64,000 nucleotides of DNA. It comes from Zingiber officinale (Eukaryota > Streptophyta > Magnoliopsida > Zingiberales > Zingiberaceae). The position numbers and the translations under genes are program-made. Location: NCBI RefSeq assembly GCF_018446385.1, contig NC_055986.1, positions 78,825,659 through 78,889,658 of the forward strand. The letters run 5' to 3'. Below are positions 11,346-23,598 of the stretch, piece by piece (position 1 is the stretch's first letter; each line of letters begins with the position of its first letter). Under the pieces are notes generated by a model. It saw nothing but the letters and a program-made list of their open reading frames with translations, had not been told where the DNA came from and ran no database searches.

Positions 11346-14300
11346 GTTGCGACACAACGGCTAGTTTATGTGTCTTCTTCTTCACAGATTCATCTCCAAT
11401 CTCTTACTAGCTTCTCCACAGCGCTCTCAAAGTTTAGATCGCCAGTTCTTGAAGGATCTTGGAAGTTTTCCAAGTCAAGAGGCGGATCAAAGCAAGAAAA
11501 GAAACTAGGGTTAGGGTTTTGCACTCATTGTAAGCTTGTAAGCTTGTATTTCTTGTATCCCTTTCCTCTCTTCTTGTATTGAGTCTTGTAGGGCTTCTCC
11601 ACCTTTGGTAGTTACCATAAAGGAGAGTTTTATTAGTGGAGGGTGTGTGTGTTGGTGTGGATCCTTGGACTAGTCACCTCTTGTGAGGTGGATACCAAGT
11701 AAACCAACCGTGTTAGCGTTGTATGATTTGTTTCTGTATTTTTCGCTGCCATATCTTTGAAGAAACAGGCAACGCCAAACACCGGGCACGCGACGAGCTA
11801 TTCACCCCCCCCCCCCTCTAGCTACTTTTGGTCCTAACATACCTTAGGTATATATGTTATAGAAGTCAATATATCTATTTCTTCTTCATGAGTATTAGAT
11901 ATCGGGTGTGCATTTTATATTTTTACTAATGTGCAGGGGTTGGGAAATAGTTGATCATTAACAAAGGGCAAAGTCAACCTACGAGTAGGCAATGACGCAA
12001 GAGTTGTTGCTATAGCTGTAGGAACATATTCCTTATCTTTGCCCACTATGCTTATTTTAGAACTTGAAGAGTGTTGTTATGTATCTGCCTTAACTAAGAA
12101 CATTATCTCTGTTTCTTATTTAGACAATAAAGGTTTTTATTTATAATAAAAGATAAATGTTGTTCTGTTTATTTTAATAAAATACTCTATTATAGTGCAC
12201 ATCTTATGAATAAAGTCTATGTTCTAGACTTTGACACCCCAATCTTTAACATAAATACAAAACAATTCAAGTCTATTGATTTGAACTAAACATATCTCTA
12301 ACATTTTCGCTTAGGTCACATAAATGAGAGTCGCATATCCCAACTCCAAAAGAATGAACTTTTGAACTCATTTGATTTTAAATCATATGAGGTATACGAA
12401 TCTTGTCTTCAAGGAAAGATGACAAAAACTATATTTAGTGGACATAGTGAAAGAGCTAATGACTTGTTAGAACTCATACATACTGCTACATGCAACCCTT
12501 TTAGAATAGCAGCTAGAGGAGGTTATCATTATTCATTACTTTTATTGATGATTTCAATAGGTACGACTATATGTATCTAATAAGACATAAATCAGAATCC
12601 TTTTAAAAGTTCAAAGAATTTAAAAATAAAGTACAAAAATAACTTGGAAAGCCTATTAAGATGCTTCGATCAGATCAAGGTGGGGAATACCTTAGCCAAG
12701 ACTTTTATGACCATCTCGTTGAGTGTGGGATCATATTTCAACTCACTCCACCTAGAACACCACAATGGAATGATGAATCAAAAAGGAGAAATCATACTTT
12801 ATTAGATATGGTACGATCGATGATGAGTCAAACAGATCTTCCTACTTCTTTCTGAGGGCATGCTCTAGAGATGACTGCTTTCACACTTAACCGCATTCCA
12901 TCTAAGACCATCATAAAGACACCATATATGATATGGATTGGGAAGAGTCCCAAGATGTCTTTCATTAAGATTTGGAGTTGTGAGACTTATGTTCGACGAC
13001 AAGTCTCTGATAAACTAGGATCCAAATTAGACAAGAGTTATTTTATAGAATATCCCAAGGAAACAAAGGGATATTACTTTTATAATCTGATACAAGGCAA
13101 AGTGTTTGTTGCCAGAGATGATATCTTTCTAGAAATGGAGTTTATTTCTAGAAAAACTAGTGGGAATAAAGTTAATCTTAAAAAAATTCAAGATACACAA
13201 TTTAACACCGAAGCCTTGATAGAAATTTATCAGGTTCCACAAGATGTTGTGGATCATGATTTTATCACACCGCAAGAAGTTGTGGAGCAACAACTTGTTC
13301 AAGTAGCATAAGCTCTACGCAGATCTAATAGAACCCATCATCAACCTGAGAGATATTCTTTTCTCTTGTTTGACCACGGTTATGTAGTGCTTGTTGATCT
13401 CAATGAGTCTACATCTTATCAGGAAGTTGTACAGGGTCCAGATTTTGAGAAATGGCTAGTGGTCATGATGTTAGCAATTCAAGCCGCAAAAACCACTTTT
13501 TGCGTTGCGGAAACCCCGAAGCTAGCCACGGATCCATGTGAAGATATATTTAAAATTAAATCATGTACATGTTTCTACCCTAGATCTACCTTAGATCTAC
13601 ATGAAAAGAGAGTTACCCTTGTAGCGAAACCCTTCGCTTATCCCGCTCGTCCAAGAGTTGCTGGATCTCATAGGATGTCAAGTGTACACCCCTCTATATG
13701 CATCCACACAGACAAAAGGTGGAGAAAAACCACTTAGAGTGTGCTAGCACTCTTGGTGGTCACGGCAATGGAGGATGAGAGGGAGAGGAGAATGTAGAGA
13801 GAGGAAGAAGAAGACTTGAATTAGCACACAAATTGCTAAATGCATCACTAATGTGGTCAGCCACTTAATGGAGGGGTTTAAACCTCCATGTAATACCAAG
13901 AGTCATGGCTCTTGGTCTTCCTCATGAGGTGGCACATAATGATGTGGCCTTGATGATGTGGAACACCATCATTGGCCGACCCATGCCAAGTCACAAATGA
14001 GGTGGCATTTGGTCAAGCCAAACTTGACCCTTCATCTTCCCTCTCAAGTCAAGTCAAACTTGACTTCTTATCTCCCATGGTTGATCAAATCTAACAATTG
14101 ATTCAAGTCAATTTGATTTAATGATTCTCTATTCATTGAATTAAATTGATTCAATGAGTCATAATCTAAATTAGCATCATTCAACACATGAATCAAATTG
14201 AGTCCAACTCAATTAGTCTAATTTGGATTACTCTTAATCCAATTTGGTTCATCACATGAACCTAATCCTCTTAGTCCATCATATGAACCTATTCTCCATC

Positions 14301-14527
14301 TAGTTTCCCTTTGTGTGCGACCCTATAGATTCTTGTAATGTTGGCAATGCTCATAAATCCATTAGAAGCATAAGTAATGAGTGGTATCTAGCAACACATC
14401 ATTACTACCCAAGTTATAAGAATGTTGAGATCCAACATCACCTTTGTGACTACTAATTGTGACTCTCACAATATGTGACAATGCTCTTCTATCCTTGACA
14501 TCTAAATTGATCAACTGAGGTATAGAC

Positions 14528-15673
14528 TGATGGATCAAAAGCGCTAGAGGGGGGGTGAATAGCGCTCGTGGCTATTTTAACAATTTAAAACATAGAATAG
14601 AAACGCAGCGGAAAGTAAACTCAAACACACAGAGATGCAGGTGTTTTACTTCGTTCGGAGCCTATGGCGACTCCTACTCGAAGGCCCGCGGTCCTTGACC
14701 GCTTTCGGTGGGAAACAACTATATATCGGAAAGATTACAATTTGAATTACAATTAATGCAATAAGTAAACTAATACCAACAACAAAAGATCGAAGAGTCT
14801 GAGCTTCGGGTTGTCGACATCGAGTAGTAGCACTTCAAGGTCATCTCGTTGGTAGCACTTCACAGAAAAAAGCTTAGAATTCAATGTTCTTTGGCTGCAC
14901 CCTCGACCCTCTTTTTATATGACATTCCGGGCGTCTGGATCCCTTCCGGGAGCCTGGAGTGTGACGTGGCCAACCAACCAGGATGCTCCATGTGGCGAAG
15001 TCGCGGCAGGGATAAGACTTGGTCCCGGGCGCCCGGACCTGTTCCGGGCGCCCGGACCACCTTTTTCCAGTAGGTTCCTCACCTGCAAAACCAGGTTAGT
15101 CCGAGCAAAATCCCATGCAAGACAGTGTTAGAATCTGATAAAACACAGTAAGGAATAACTGACAGTCTTCGGACTGTCCGAGTTTGACTTCGGATTCCCA
15201 ACCGGAAACCCTAGGTCGACCCGACGCCTACTGTTCCCTCTACGGGGAACGCGTCCTCACCTACTCCCCTCAGGAGAGATTACCTGATGCCAGTCCGGTC
15301 CTCCAGACCGACTGGACTTTCCGCCTAGGGTTACCACCCCCTAGGACCTAGGGTTACCGCCCCCTAGGGTTTTTCTCCACCTAGGGTTACCACCCCCTAG
15401 GACCTAAGGTTACCGCCCCTTAGGATTTTCCTCCACCTAGGGTTACCGCCCACTAGGACCTAAGGTTACCACCCCTTAGGGTTTTCCCTCACCTAGGGTT
15501 ACCGCCCCCTAGGACCTAAGGTTACCACCCCTTAGGATTTTTCCTTTACCTAACCGCAGCTAGGACTTTCCTGAAACACTTATTCAACACGTTAGATCAC
15601 CACAAGCTTAACTTTAAATCCTTTGCCATTATCAAAACTAAGGTTCGATCGTCGGATGCTTCCCGCACCAACA
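14528..15673 (-). mobile_element. Solo LTR, 1.1 kb, Sirevirus-like type
   Basis: On the minus strand it starts TGTTGGTGCGGGAAGC and ends GATCCATCA after a poly-C/CTCTAGC phrase. Perfect TSDs TAGAC flank it (14523-14527, 15674-15678). A TATA-like ATATAAAAAG on the minus strand lies near 14911-14922, close to a pair of CGGGCGCCCGG palindromes (15028-15056). It contains no coding sequence, PBS or PPT. Confidence 0.93.
15315..15550. repeat. Tandem repeat of CCTAGGGTTACC units in solo LTR
   Basis: Direct repeats of CTAGGGTTACCGCCCCCTAGGACC alternate with CTAAGGTTACCACCCCTTAGG, with period about 58-60 bp made of two half-units. As in the other solo LTRs of this class, each half-unit is an inverted pair (CCTAGG...CCTAGG, CCTAAGG...CCTTAGG) whose arms change together. 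Confidence 0.85.
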
Positions 15674-16449
15674 TAGACCGCGTCATCCTCTAATCAATTT
15701 ATATCTTGAACTCCAAGTAGACTCACTCTAATCAAATGAGCTCAATATCTCATATTGACTCATTAGGGTATGGTCATGCACTTAGTGGTTTAACTCTATC
15801 AAGAATCATGATGCCACTCCCGTCATATAGGAGGGATAGATCCCATCTACATCACTCACATCCCTCCACATAATTTGTTACATACCCAGTAATCGCCTTT
15901 ATAGTCCACCCAGTTACGGGTGACATTTGACGAAGTCAAAGTATGTAACTCCTTATGTAGGGAACCATGGTGACTTCAGGTCCAAGGACTGATAGCCATA
16001 CTAATAGTCACATGAGAAAGTATATGACACTCATATAATGATCCATAATACTTTCTCTTGGCGGGTAATTCAGTATACATTCTCCAATGCATACCCATGT
16101 GTCAACTTGACATCTCTATATCCATGACTTGTGAGATCAAATCATCGAGTTGACCAACATGTTAGTCTCAGTGCATTAACATTGTCCCTGAATGTTAATA
16201 CTTGACTAGGAATGATTAAGAGTAGTGTTCTCTATATCATCTCACTATCGATTCAACCAATCGATTGATATAGATAAGAACCTTCTACTCAAGGACGCTA
16301 TTACACTTAGTTATTTGGCACCAATATAAGTAGGTATAATAACCATAAAGAAATACCTTTATAAATATATAGGAATATGATACATCGAGTCCATACAACA
16401 ATCATCATATGATTGGCTCTAGGACTCTAACTAACAATCTCCCACTTGC

Positions 16450-19400
16450 ACTAGTGTCAATCAGTGTAAGCTCTAAGGCCTAATGACTTAGTGTGACCAT
16501 CATGATTTCTCTGTGCCAAAGCCTTGGTCAAGGGATCAGCGACGTTAGCCTCTGTGGGTACTCTGCAAATCTTCACATCTCCTCTATCGATGATCTCTCG
16601 AATGAGATTGAAGCGCCGTAGTATGTGTTTGGTCCGCTGGTGTGAGCGAGGTTCCTTAGCCTGTGCAATTGCTCCATTGTTGTCACAATAGACTTCTATA
16701 GGGTTTGTATGCTAGGAACCACCCCAAGCTCAGTAATGAACTTGCGGATACAAACTGCCTCCTTTGTTGCTTCTGATGCAGTAATATACTCGGCCTCTGT
16801 TGTAGAATCAGTAACTGTGCCCTGCTTCGAACTCTTCCAGCTCACAGCACCACCATTCAAGCAAAACACGAACCCAGACTGCGATCTATAATCATCCTAG
16901 TCAGTTTGGAAGTTGGCATCACTGTAACCCTTTACAGCTAGCTCGTCATCGCCTCCAAATATCAAGAAATAGTCTTTAGTCCTTCTCAGGTACTTAAGAA
17001 TTTTCTTGACCACTATCCAGTGACGTTCACCTGGATCTGACTGGTATCTGCTCGTCATGCTCAAAGCATACGAAACATCAGGATGAGTACATAGCATGGC
17101 GTACATGATAGATCCTATGGCTGAAGCATAAGGGATCTTATCCATGCGGTCTCTCTCCTCTCTAGAAGAGGGACTTTGAGTCTTCGAAAGACTCATACCA
17201 TGTGACATCGGCAGAAATCCTTTCTTGGAATTTTGCATGGCAAACCGTAGTAATACCGTGTCAATATATGTACTTTGACTTAGACCAAGCAATCTCTTAT
17301 ATCTATCTTTATAGATCTTTATGCCTAAAATACAGGCTGCTTCACCTAAGTCCTTCATTGAGAAACAATTCCCTAGCCAAGTCTTTACAGATTGCAACAA
17401 AGAGATGTCATTTCCAATGAGTAGTATGTCATCCACATACAATACAAGGAAGACAACTGTGTTCCCAACAACCTTCTTGTAGACACAAGGTTCATCTTCA
17501 TTCTTGATGAAACCAAACTGTTTGATCGCATCATCGAATCGAAGATTTCAGCTCCGAGAAGCTTGCTTTAGTCCATATATGGACTTATGAAGCTTGAATA
17601 CTTTGTCAGTATGCTGTGGATCTACAAAACCCTCAAGTTGTGTCATATACACATCCTCGAGCAAGTTTCCATTTAGAAACGCGATTTTGATATCCATCTG
17701 CCAGATCTCATAATCATGGTATACTGCAATAGCAAGCATGATCTGAATGGACTTAAACATCGCTATTGGAGAAAAGGTTTCATCATAGTCAATACCATGA
17801 ATTTGCTTGAAACCTTTAGCTACCAAGCGACCCTTATAGGTAATCAGTCCATCCATGTCAGTCTTTCTCTTAAAGACCCACTTACACCCAATGGGGTTGA
17901 CGCCTTCAAGTGGATCAACCAAAGTCCATACTTGGTTGGTGTACATGGATTCCATCTCGGATCTCATGTCCTCTAGCCATGACTCAGAATCTGGTCTCAT
18001 TATAGCTTCCTGATAAGAGATAGGCTCATTCTCAACGATCATAATGTCATCATGGTCAGACAAGAGAAATGAGTATCTCTCAGGCTGACGACGTACCCTA
18101 TTAGACCTGCGAAGAGATAGGTCTACTTGAACTGGTTGTTGTTCCTCAACTCCTTGTGGAACAATCTCATCATCCACAACACTTTGTGGTTCCAATTCAA
18201 CTTCCATCAAGCCTTCAGTGCTATGGTCCATATCTTGAACTTCTTCAAGATCGAACGTACTCCCACTAGTTTTTCTAGAAACAAAGTCCTTTTCTAGAAA
18301 TACCCCAGTCTTAGCCACAAACACATTGTGTTGACTGGGAATGTAGAAGTAATATCCCTTCGTTTCCTTGGGATATCCCATAAAATAGCACTTATCGGAT
18401 TTGGGTCCCAATTTGTCCGAGACTTGACGTCGAACGTAAGCCTCACAACCCCAAATCCTCATAAAAGACATCTGGGCATCTCTCCTAATCCATATCTTAT
18501 ATGGTGTCTTTATCACAATTTTGGATGGAACACGGTTAAGTGTGAAGGCTGCTGTGTCTAGAGCATATCCTCAAAAAGACATAGGAAGATCTGTGTGACT
18601 CATCATAGATCGTACCATATCTAATAGGGTACGATTCCTCCTTTTGGATACACCATTCCACTGTGGTGTTCCAGGAGGAGTGAGTTGGGATAGAATCTCA
18701 CACTCAGCTAGATAGTCACGAAATTCATGGCTAAGGTATTCTCCATCTCGATCTGATCGAAGTATCTTAATACTCTTGCCTAGCTAGTTTTGTACTTCAT
18801 TCTTGAATTCTTTGAACTTTTCAAAGGATCGTGACTTATGTGTCATCAAATACACATAACCATATCTACTAAAATCATCAGTAAATGTAATGAAGTACCT
18901 ATAACCACCTCTGGCAGCGACATTGAAAGGGTCACATACATCACTATGTATAAGTCGTAACACGTCAGTCGCTCTTTCACTGTGTCCACTAAAGGGAGTC
19001 TTGGTCATCTTGCCCAGTAGGCATGACTCGCATGTCTCATATGATTCGAAATCAAATGAGTCCAGCAAACCATCTTTATGGAGTTGGTATAAGCGATTCT
19101 CATTTATATGACCTAAGCGACAATGCCAGAGATAGGTTCGGTTCATATCATTTGACTTAAACCTTTTGGTACTTATGTTATAGATAGGGTTCTCTAAGTC
19201 TAGAATGTAGAGTCCGTTTATCAGAGGTGCATTACAATAGAACATATCATTTAAGTAAACGAAACAACATTTGTTCTTTATTATAAAAGAAAAGCCTTTC
19301 TTGTCCAAACAAGAGACTGAAATAATGTTCTTTGTAAGAGCAGGTACATAACAACATTCATCTAATTCTAGTACAAGCCCAGAGGACAGAGATAGAAAGT

Positions 19401-20411
19401 AAGTTCCTATAGTAACAGCAGTAACCCGTGCTCTATTGCCTACTCGTAGGTCCACCTCGCCCTTTGTCAATGCCCTGCTATTTCTCAGCGCCTGCACATT
19501 AGTACAAATGTGAGAAGCACATCCGGTATCCAATACCCACGATGCAGAAATAGATAGATTGACTTCTATAACATATATACCTGAAGTAGAAGTCTCACTT
19601 CTCTTCTTCTTAAGATCTTCCAGATATACTTTGCAGTTCCTCTTCCAGTGCCCGGTCTGACCGCAGTGGAAGCAGGTAGCATCTTTGGCAACCCCTCCTT
19701 TAGGTTTCATTACCTTGCCTTTTCCCTTGGCTTGGGACTTTCCCTTACCTTTAAGCTTGCCCTTGCCTTTATGCTTTTGCACCATCAAAATGGAGTTGGG
19801 CTTTACCTTCTTAAGGTTTAGCTCAGCAATTCTTAACATGCTAAGTAGCTCAGGCAGTGCCTTGTAAATTTCGTTTATGTTGTAATTCATGACAAATTGA
19901 CTGTAGCTCTCTGTTAAGGATTGCAAGATCAAGTCAGTGGCCAGTTCTTGGCCAAGTGGGAATCCCAGCCTCTGTAGGTTTTTTATGTACCCAATCATCT
20001 TGAGCACATATGGACCTACGGGAGTCCATCTTGCATCTTGTACTGAAACAATGCCTTGGAGATCTCGAATCTCTCGTGCCTCGCTTGTCCTTGATATAGT
20101 TGACAAAGATGTTCAACCATATCATAAGCAGACATCAACTCGTGTTGCTTCTGAAGCTCAGAGTTCATGGTCGCGAGCATGAGGCATGACACATCTAATG
20201 CATCATCTTGATGCTTCTTATAAGCATCTCGGTCAGCTCGCGTGGCAGTGGCAGGAGGAGCCTCGGGAATGGGCTGCTCCAGGACGTACACTTTTCTTTC
20301 TTGTGTGAGAACAATTCTCAGATTCCTGTACCAGTCTAGGAAATTAGCTCCATTGAGCTTGTCCTTGTCAAGGATAGAATGCAGGGAGAAGGTGTTCGTG
20401 TTTGTCGACAT
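16450..20411 (-). pseudogene. Ty1/copia gag-pol polyprotein, minus-strand copy
   Basis: This is the best preserved copy of the family. Gag starts at 20411 (MSTNTNTFSLHS) and is frameshifted near 20030-20100. A zinc knuckle CFHCGQTGHWKRNC (about 19640-19680) is intact. The protease motif is VLDTGCASH in place of the usual DSGA/DTGA. GAG-pre-integrase (WHCRLGH), integrase core (HSDVCDP, then a TAG near 18781), RT N-terminal half (18516-17548; KTDMDGLITYKGRLVAKGF, MDIKIAFLNG), RT palm MYVDDILLIGND at 17442, and RNase H to about 16460 (ADPLTKAL) follow. At least two frameshifts and one stop make it inactive, but most catalytic motifs are legible. Confidence 0.92.
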
Positions 20412-20570
20412 GGCAATCTACAATAGAAATAATGCAGAAAGTAAATATTATATTCTATTTATCATTTAATTGGACCTTTAACTAAATGATGCTCCCACTG
20501 AATTATAGAGCTTTTGTAGAATCAAGTCATGGATGTGGTCAAACCACACTACTAGATTCATACCAATTAG

Positions 20571-20997
20571 TAGGGATGGCAATTTCACCCCAACCCGATG
20601 GAGGATCCGATATCCTACCCGAATGGAGGAGGGTATGGAGGGACTATCAATACCCGATACCTGACCCAAATACCCGGTTAAATAATATATATACATATAT
20701 TAAAGAAAATTTTCTTTTTCTAAAATCGACTTACTATTTTTTGTTGATATTAGTAGGAGACTATATAGATGTTTAATCTATTTTTTAATTATATATATAT
20801 ATATATATAATAGGATGTTAATTTTAATATGTTTTTGTTGAATGATAATAGCTTGATAGAAAAAAGAAAAATTACACGTATAGAATATATCCGGTCCTTT
20901 AATGGGTATGGGTATACCCATTGGATATCCTATACCCGATGGGTATGGGCACGGAGGATATAGAATCCGACCCGAACCCGACCCATTGTCATCCCTA
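20571..20997. mobile_element. hAT-type MITE, 427 bp
   Basis: Terminal inverted repeats TAGGGATGGCAAT (left) and TAGGGATGACAAT (right, minus strand) are flanked by a perfect 8-bp TSD CCAATTAG (20563-20570 and 20998-21005). The 8-bp TSD and TAGGG-type TIR define the hAT superfamily. The interior is AT-rich with TACCCGA-type repeats near both ends and has no transposase, so it is non-autonomous. It sits in the leader of the minus-strand copia. Confidence 0.93.
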
Positions 20998-21074
20998 CCA
21001 ATTAGCTATAATTCTCGTGGGACAGGATCCACACCTTGAGTTAGCTTTGGCTAAATCACTCAAGATTTAGTATA

Positions 21075-21194
21075 ATCCTCTTTCTGTTTATTTAATTTAT
21101 GTGAGTGTTTATTTGAAAGTTCGAGAAGGGTAGTTTCTTTTTATTTTTGTAGGGCTATTCAACCTCCATTTTAGCCGGCCAACGCGGTCTAATA
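21075..21194 (+). repeat. 3' end of a 5' LTR, Sirevirus-like
   Basis: The GCTATTCAACCTCCATTTTAGCC phrase followed by AATA and an adjacent PBS marks the end of a 5' LTR. The start is lost at the junction with the minus-strand copia leader; the left boundary given is approximate. It resembles the LTR end at 58480-58624. Confidence 0.65.
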
Positions 21195-21196
21195 AG

Positions 21197-21209
21197 TGGT
21201 ATCAGAGCC
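21197..21209 (+). other. Primer-binding site, initiator tRNA-Met
   Basis: A perfect TGGTATCAGAGCC lies two bases after the LTR end. It confirms plus orientation of this fragment and its identity as an LTR retrotransposon. Confidence 0.9.
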
Positions 21210-21314
21210 AGGATGCTTCAGGAGGACTAACCACCAATCGAAGCAAAGACGATGGTCGGACCAAGTATATACTCGCCGAAGTTCGAAGGGGAATTCTCTA
21301 CCTAGAAAAAGCGA

Positions 21315-22030
21315 ATGCAGGTATTTTTTAAAATGGATTTTGAGTTATTGTTAATTATGGAATTCAGTTTTACAGCACCAGAAGGTAAAGAGAAATATCA
21401 GTGGACAAAAAAGGAGCAGACCGACTACGTGGCAAACGGTAAAGCAGAGTATCATCTGCTGAGCGTTCTTCCGCCACAAGAAGTCAACCGAATCGGCAAC
21501 TACGACTCCGCGAAGGAACTTTGGGAGAAGTTCCTTGAGCTACATGAAGGGACGTCTGAAGCTAAGCTCGCAAGACGGGATCTACTTCGCAACCAGCTCA
21601 CCAACCTGTGACTTGGAGAAGACGAAACAACTGCGCATCTGCACTCAAGAGTTAAAGAGCTTATCACCGAACTTTCAAATCTTGGAGAAAGGTAAGTAAC
21701 CGAGATTCGCTAAGGTACGCATTAAATTCTTTTCCTAGAAATATGAAATGGGGATCACTAGTAGATGCCTTTTATATTTCTAAAGACTTAGAAAAAATTA
21801 CTTTGGAAGAATTATTCTCGACATTTGAAGTGTGTGAATCAAGATGTGCAGGTACGAAGGAGTCCAAGCACAACGTCGCCACCAAAGCATCAAGAGACGA
21901 ACCTGAGTCAGAGTCTTCTCTCGATGACAAGGAAATGGTTATGATGGTAAGACGTTTTAAGAAACTATGTAAGTCTAGAAATACTAACCATCTACAGTGT
22001 AGAAAGAAAAGGACGATCAATGATCAATGA
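21315..22030 (+). pseudogene. Sirevirus-like copia gag fragment
   Basis: A UBN2-type retrotransposon gag is readable: WTKKEQTDYVANGKAEYHLL, then LPPQEVNRIGNYDSAKELWE and KLARRDLLRNQL up to a stop at 21611. It continues in other frames with LVDAFYISKDLEKITLEELF and ESESSLDDKE. It ends at about 22030, before the zinc knuckle, protease and pol. Gag forms the virus-like particle in the cytoplasm; this copy is truncated and frameshifted. A longer copy of the same gag type is at 58740-60004. Confidence 0.85.
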
Positions 22031-22584
22031 TCGCTGGCCTTTGACTAGCAACATAGGCTATGAACTAAATAAAAAGAAACAATGTTAGTATTGTTTTCAT
22101 TTTCGTTTTCCTTTTCTACTGCTATCTCTCAAGTTTTTGAACAAAGTGAAAAAGCGACATGCAATATTCACCACCCTCTAGTGTTTTATTCAATCCTACA
22201 CTTAAGTTTAGCCAACTAACATGGAGTGTAATCACTATCTTATGGTATCACTCAACTCGATCAATTCATTTGACCCTTTAACTAGATTTGATCCATCTTA
22301 CTTGATCGTACATTCAAGCTTAATCAAATCCATCTATCCAACCCACTTAACCTAGTTGGTTCATCTAGCTTGATTAGTGTGTTTGATCTTCCTAACGATC
22401 AATTCACCTATTTGGCCATCACAATCTGTTCGACCTAATCATTCTTTGTGACCTAATTGATACCATAATGCATGACTTGTCTAGCTTAATTAGCACAATC
22501 ATCCTAATTATTATGGCCAACTAACACTTTTAATCACTCAATCTAATTGACGTGATCAACTCACCTAGTTGAGGGCCTCCTGGA
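22031..22584. other. Intergenic DNA, no gene seen
   Basis: Between the gag fragment and the SINE I see AT-rich sequence with many short CTAGTT/GATCAA-type words and no reading frame, LTR edge or RNA gene that I can support. Confidence 0.5.
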
Positions 22585-22600
22585 TTTATTGGTCCATTCA

Positions 22601-22827
22601 TTAGCTTCATAGGTTACGGTGTAATGGTAGGGTGTCAAGTTATAACTTAAGTATTCATGGTTCGATCCTAGGGATTTGACCTCCAAATTAGATGCACAAC
22701 CACATGATCTTGGGCTTTTAGGCTGCTCATCTCGATAGCTTCCCGATTTATCCTGACGATTGATAGAAAACTATTGTAGAGCAGGACTGATCACTCTAAA
22801 TTCGATATTACCTAATTTAAGATTTTT
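22601..22827 (+). mobile_element. tRNA-derived SINE with 16-bp TSD
   Basis: A unit of about 227 bp has an A-box-like GGTGTAATGGTAGG (near 22617), a B box GGTTCGATCCT (near 22669) and a T-rich 3' end, the usual layout of a plant tRNA-derived SINE transcribed by Pol III. TTTATTGGTCCATTCA (22585-22600) and TTTATTGGTCCATTTA (22828-22843) form a 16-bp TSD with one mismatch, as expected for LINE-assisted insertion. It would be moved by a LINE reverse transcriptase, none of which is in the window. Confidence 0.8.
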
Positions 22828-22843
22828 TTTATTGGTCCATTTA

Positions 22844-23598
22844 CCCTAGCTATTTAGTTCACTCATCATGATTGAGTTTTCATACCTCGTGTTCATGATA
22901 TATTGTAAATGAATTGAATAACAAAATACATTATTTTAAAAATAAAATAGACAATAAAATAATTATTTAAATATCTATTTTTTATAAATAAAAATTACAT
23001 AAGAAATGAAACATCTATTGTCATATTTAAGAAATAAAATATCTATCACTGTACCAAATGCATTCCCACTAAAAGAAAGAATAGGAAAGCACTTAGGAAA
23101 AGTTTGAACTACTCTTTGATTTGAACTTTGTTTGTTCCTTATAACAATAGATTAATTCGTCTTTGATTACAACATATACTTCTTGAAACCCATTAGCTTT
23201 AGGTTGTGTGGATATATGCATTCTTTATTGATAATGAAATTATCTAAAAAGTGAATTTAATCTTCAATTTTCACTTTCATTAACTTACTAACATCCGAAA
23301 TCACAATAAAATTTTCCTGAACTTTAAAATTAAACTCAATTAAAAAACCAACAATTTTGAAATCAATTCACAGTTTTCTTATACAATTTCACAGAGAAAG
23401 ACATGTTATAGAATTTCTTTTACATGTACCAATATTTCTAACTGTCGGTTTCTTTGCAATTTAAACGTAAAGCAAGAGTTCACACTTAATTCTTTAACTA
23501 AGCATTCCCTTAACTATCCTCAAACCCCCATTTATTCATAAAACAATAAGTTTAATTAACTAGGCTAAATTCAATTCATCCAGTTTCACATACAATTC
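22844..23598. other. AT-rich 3' flank of the VQ gene
   Basis: No coding region or repeat is recognised. The sequence is AT-rich and lies downstream of the VQ gene, so it should hold its 3' UTR and polyadenylation signals. Minus-strand AATAAA-like words occur (for example near 23540), but I cannot choose the used one. Confidence 0.5.

Larger units (their letters stand above)
10226..11839 (+). mobile_element. Solo LTR, 1.6 kb, Sirevirus-like copia type
   Basis: The LTR runs from TGTTGGTGCAACC to GGTCCTAACA with perfect TSDs TACCT (10221-10225, 11840-11844). The poly-C tract before CTCTAGC, the CTTCTCCACCTTTGG phrase and the repeat array mark the same family as the minus-sense LTRs at 49619-51054 and 26541-37692. 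No PBS, PPT or coding sequence is inside, so it is a recombined solo LTR. It interrupts the zinc-knuckle/protease region of the copia pseudogene. Confidence 0.93.
9447..13468 (+). pseudogene. Ty1/copia gag-pol pseudogene, plus-strand copy
   Basis: This is a decayed polyprotein of the same family as the minus-strand copy at 16450-20411. Gag is readable at 9447-10190 with many stops and a C14 run near 9561, including LEQP-type and QRLGFPLGQELATDLILQSL segments. The remnant of the zinc knuckle and protease is split by the solo LTR at 10226-11839. Pre-integrase and integrase segments follow (12300-12860, with LRSDQGGEY and a degraded PQWN.E motif). The reading ends at the start of RT where the LTR of the opposite-strand copy begins at 13469. 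The rest of RT and RNase H is not in the window. It has many frameshifts and no intact enzyme. Confidence 0.88.
13469..16436 (-). repeat. 3' LTR of the minus-strand copia, interrupted
   Basis: On the minus strand it runs from TGTTAGTTAGAG at 16436 to TTGCTAACA at 13469. Subtracting the nested solo LTR and one TSD leaves about 1817 bp. The flank CATGA (13464-13468) is the predicted TSD, whose partner was lost with the 5' LTR. The inner part carries dispersed short near-repeats such as CTCAATTAGTCTAATTTGGATT near 14190-14250. Confidence 0.85.
13469..21070 (-). mobile_element. Minus-strand Ty1/copia element, 5' LTR missing
   Basis: The element reads right to left: leader (about 21070-20412), gag-pol (20411-about 16450), PPT (16437-16446, minus-strand AGTGGGAGAT) and 3' LTR (16436-13469). 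The 5' LTR and PBS are absent because a Sirevirus-like LTR fragment abuts the leader near 21070-21080. Nested in it are a solo LTR (14528-15673) and a hAT MITE (20571-20997). Its LTR interrupts the RT region of an opposite-strand copy of its own family. LTR length near 1.8 kb would suit an Angela-like lineage, but I assign that only tentatively. Confidence 0.85.
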
